Source: Actinomycetes bacterium
GTDB taxonomy: Bacteria; Actinomycetota; Acidimicrobiia; Acidimicrobiales; RAAP-2
Length of the DNA: 22,690 nt
Reading direction: 5' to 3'
NCBI GenBank assembly: GCA_021777285.1
Contig: JAJYDR010000020.1
Coordinates: 1-22,690, forward strand
Part shown: positions 21,918-22,690 of the stretch, piece after piece
Layout: every line of letters begins with the position of its first letter
Numbering within the stretch: the stretch's first letter is position 1
Translations under genes and position numbers: made by a program
The notes under the pieces: model-generated
What the model was told of the DNA's origin: nothing
Databases searched by the model: none
The model's input: only the letters and a program-made list of their open reading frames with translations

Positions 21918-21987
21918 CAACTGTATAGAAGTCGGGAATTACTCTCGAACTGTCGATACCTGAACATCGATTCACGAGGAGTGCGGT

Positions 21988-22671
21988 ATGTCGATTCGCG
22001 GAAGATTAGCCATCGTTGTCGTGCTGTTCCTGGTCGCTGTCGGCCTCATCGTGTGGAGCGTGGCGTCGTTCCTCACGCCGGGAACGCCGGGCGGCGTGAT
22101 GAACTTCACGAACACCCAGGCGGCGGGCCAGCCGGTCGACTTGACCGTGCAGAGCGTCGGCGCGATTGGCTTCGGGCCGCATCCCACGTGGGTCTCGTAC
22201 CTCGTGAAGGACCCCCACACGCACCAGTGGGTCCAAGACACGACGTGGAAGCTGCCCGCTCACAGCGTCGTGCACATGACGGTGCTGCAGTACGACTCGG
22301 GCAGCCCGCTGCGCAACCAGGAGTGGGGCCAGGTTCAAGGAACATTCGGTGGCACCGCGAACCTGAACGGCCAGCCCTACAGCGTGTACGACTCCAACAC
22401 GGGCAACGGTGTCGGGCACACCTTCACTGTGCCTGCCCTCGGGCTCAGCGTGCCGATGGTCGGGGTCAGCGGCACCGCACAGCTCTGTGGCTCGGGACCG
22501 TGCCAGACCAGCTCGCCCCATAACACGATCACCTTCAGTTTCAAGACCCCCGGACCGGGCAGCTACTCCTGGCAGTGCTTCGTCCCGTGCGGGCTCGGCT
22601 ATCTCTACGGCAATGGAGGACCGATGTCGACCCAGAACTACATGGGCGGATTCCTGGAAGTGGTGCGATAA
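21988..22671 (+). CDS. membrane-anchored cupredoxin-like protein with atypical copper motif
   Basis: A 227-aa protein. An uncleaved N-terminal helix (about 7-28) anchors an extracytoplasmic beta-sandwich. The last third looks like a cupredoxin/oxidase subunit II fold: GHTFTVPALGLSVPM with His144, then FSFKTPGPGSYSWQCFVPCG with Cys197 and Cys201, followed by GNGGPM (Met213) and YMGGF (Met219). CuA sites read C-x3-C-G-x2-H-x2-M. Here the Cys pair and Gly are kept, but Tyr205 stands where the His should be and position 208 is Gly. Type 1 copper, a modified CuA or loss of metal are all possible. ATG 21988 follows GAGGAG (21976-21981) by 6 nt. The next gene starts 2 nt after the stop, so this is probably the head of a respiratory operon. 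Confidence 0.75.
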   Translation: MSIRGRLAIVVVLFLVAVGLIVWSVASFLTPGTPGGVMNFTNTQAAGQPVDLTVQSVGAIGFGPHPTWVSYLVKDPHTHQWVQDTTWKLPAHSVVHMTVLQYDSGSPLRNQEWGQVQGTFGGTANLNGQPYSVYDSNTGNGVGHTFTVPALGLSVPMVGVSGTAQLCGSGPCQTSSPHNTITFSFKTPGPGSYSWQCFVPCGLGYLYGNGGPMSTQNYMGGFLEVVR

Positions 22672-22673
22672 CT

Positions 22674-22690
22674 ATGACAGCGGAGAATGC
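22674..22690 (+). CDS. first codons of a further gene, truncated by the window edge
   Basis: ATG 22674 lies 2 nt after the cupredoxin stop and opens a frame (MTAEN...) that runs off the edge. The tight spacing suggests an operon partner. Five residues do not allow identification; an oxidase subunit would be a natural expectation only. Confidence 0.35.

Noticed and set aside
1..22690. Mobile element, CRISPR array, tRNA or rRNA in the window
   Set aside because: No transposase, integrase or cas motifs, no regularly spaced repeats and no cloverleaf or rRNA-like sequence noticed on either strand. Genes are contiguous housekeeping functions with uniform composition.

Overview
The window is a gene-dense, high-GC segment that reads as chromosomal core sequence of an actinobacterium. 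An Acidimicrobiia-like lineage is my inference, not something the sequence proves. Supporting signs are frequent GTG/TTG starts, the gene order aroC-aroK-aroB-aroQ-efp-nusB, a short MenE of the actinobacterial kind, and many start codons placed 6-7 nt behind a TANNNT -10 box (leaderless transcripts). I see no rRNA, tRNA, CRISPR array, insertion sequence or phage gene. No gene-free stretch exceeds about 230 bases.

Layout. (1) 1-5457, sugar block: the start of a leftward gene at the left edge, then a Gfo/Idh/MocA oxidoreductase, then a xylose-type ABC importer (secreted binding protein, single-domain ATPase, permease) followed 4 nt later by an SDR dehydrogenase. A 21-bp near-perfect palindrome lies just upstream of the binding-protein gene. 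(2) 5459-10972, menaquinone block: menE (-), menB-menA (+), menH (-), menD (+). menF and menC are absent from the window. (3) 10969-13459: a CcdA-type thiol-redox membrane protein overlapping menD, then tyrS and a small lipoprotein. (4) 13456-15454: two small unknown proteins, a cysteine-rich YkgJ-like protein, and divergently an NfuA-type Fe-S carrier. (5) 15487-19815: the shikimate genes aroC, aroK, aroB and aroQ, then efp and nusB. A 21-codon leaderless upstream ORF precedes aroQ. (6) 19834-22690, copper/respiration block: a multi-pass membrane protein fused to a Sco-like thioredoxin domain, a small two-helix membrane protein on the other strand, a membrane-anchored cupredoxin with an unusual metal site, and the first codons of a further gene.

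How it fits together: the shikimate genes make chorismate, the precursor of menaquinone and aromatic amino acids. The men genes turn chorismate-derived succinylbenzoate into demethylmenaquinone. CcdA, the Sco fusion and the cupredoxin point to maturation of cytochromes and copper proteins in the respiratory chain that menaquinone feeds. The xylose-type importer plus two dehydrogenases suggests, but does not prove, oxidative use of a pentose.

Most notable observations: eight starts with a TANNNT box 6-7 nt ahead; five convergent gene pairs whose stops lie within -4 to +5 nt of each other; the palindromic operator candidate upstream of the sugar importer; the leaderless uORF before aroQ; and the Sco fusion beside a non-canonical cupredoxin.
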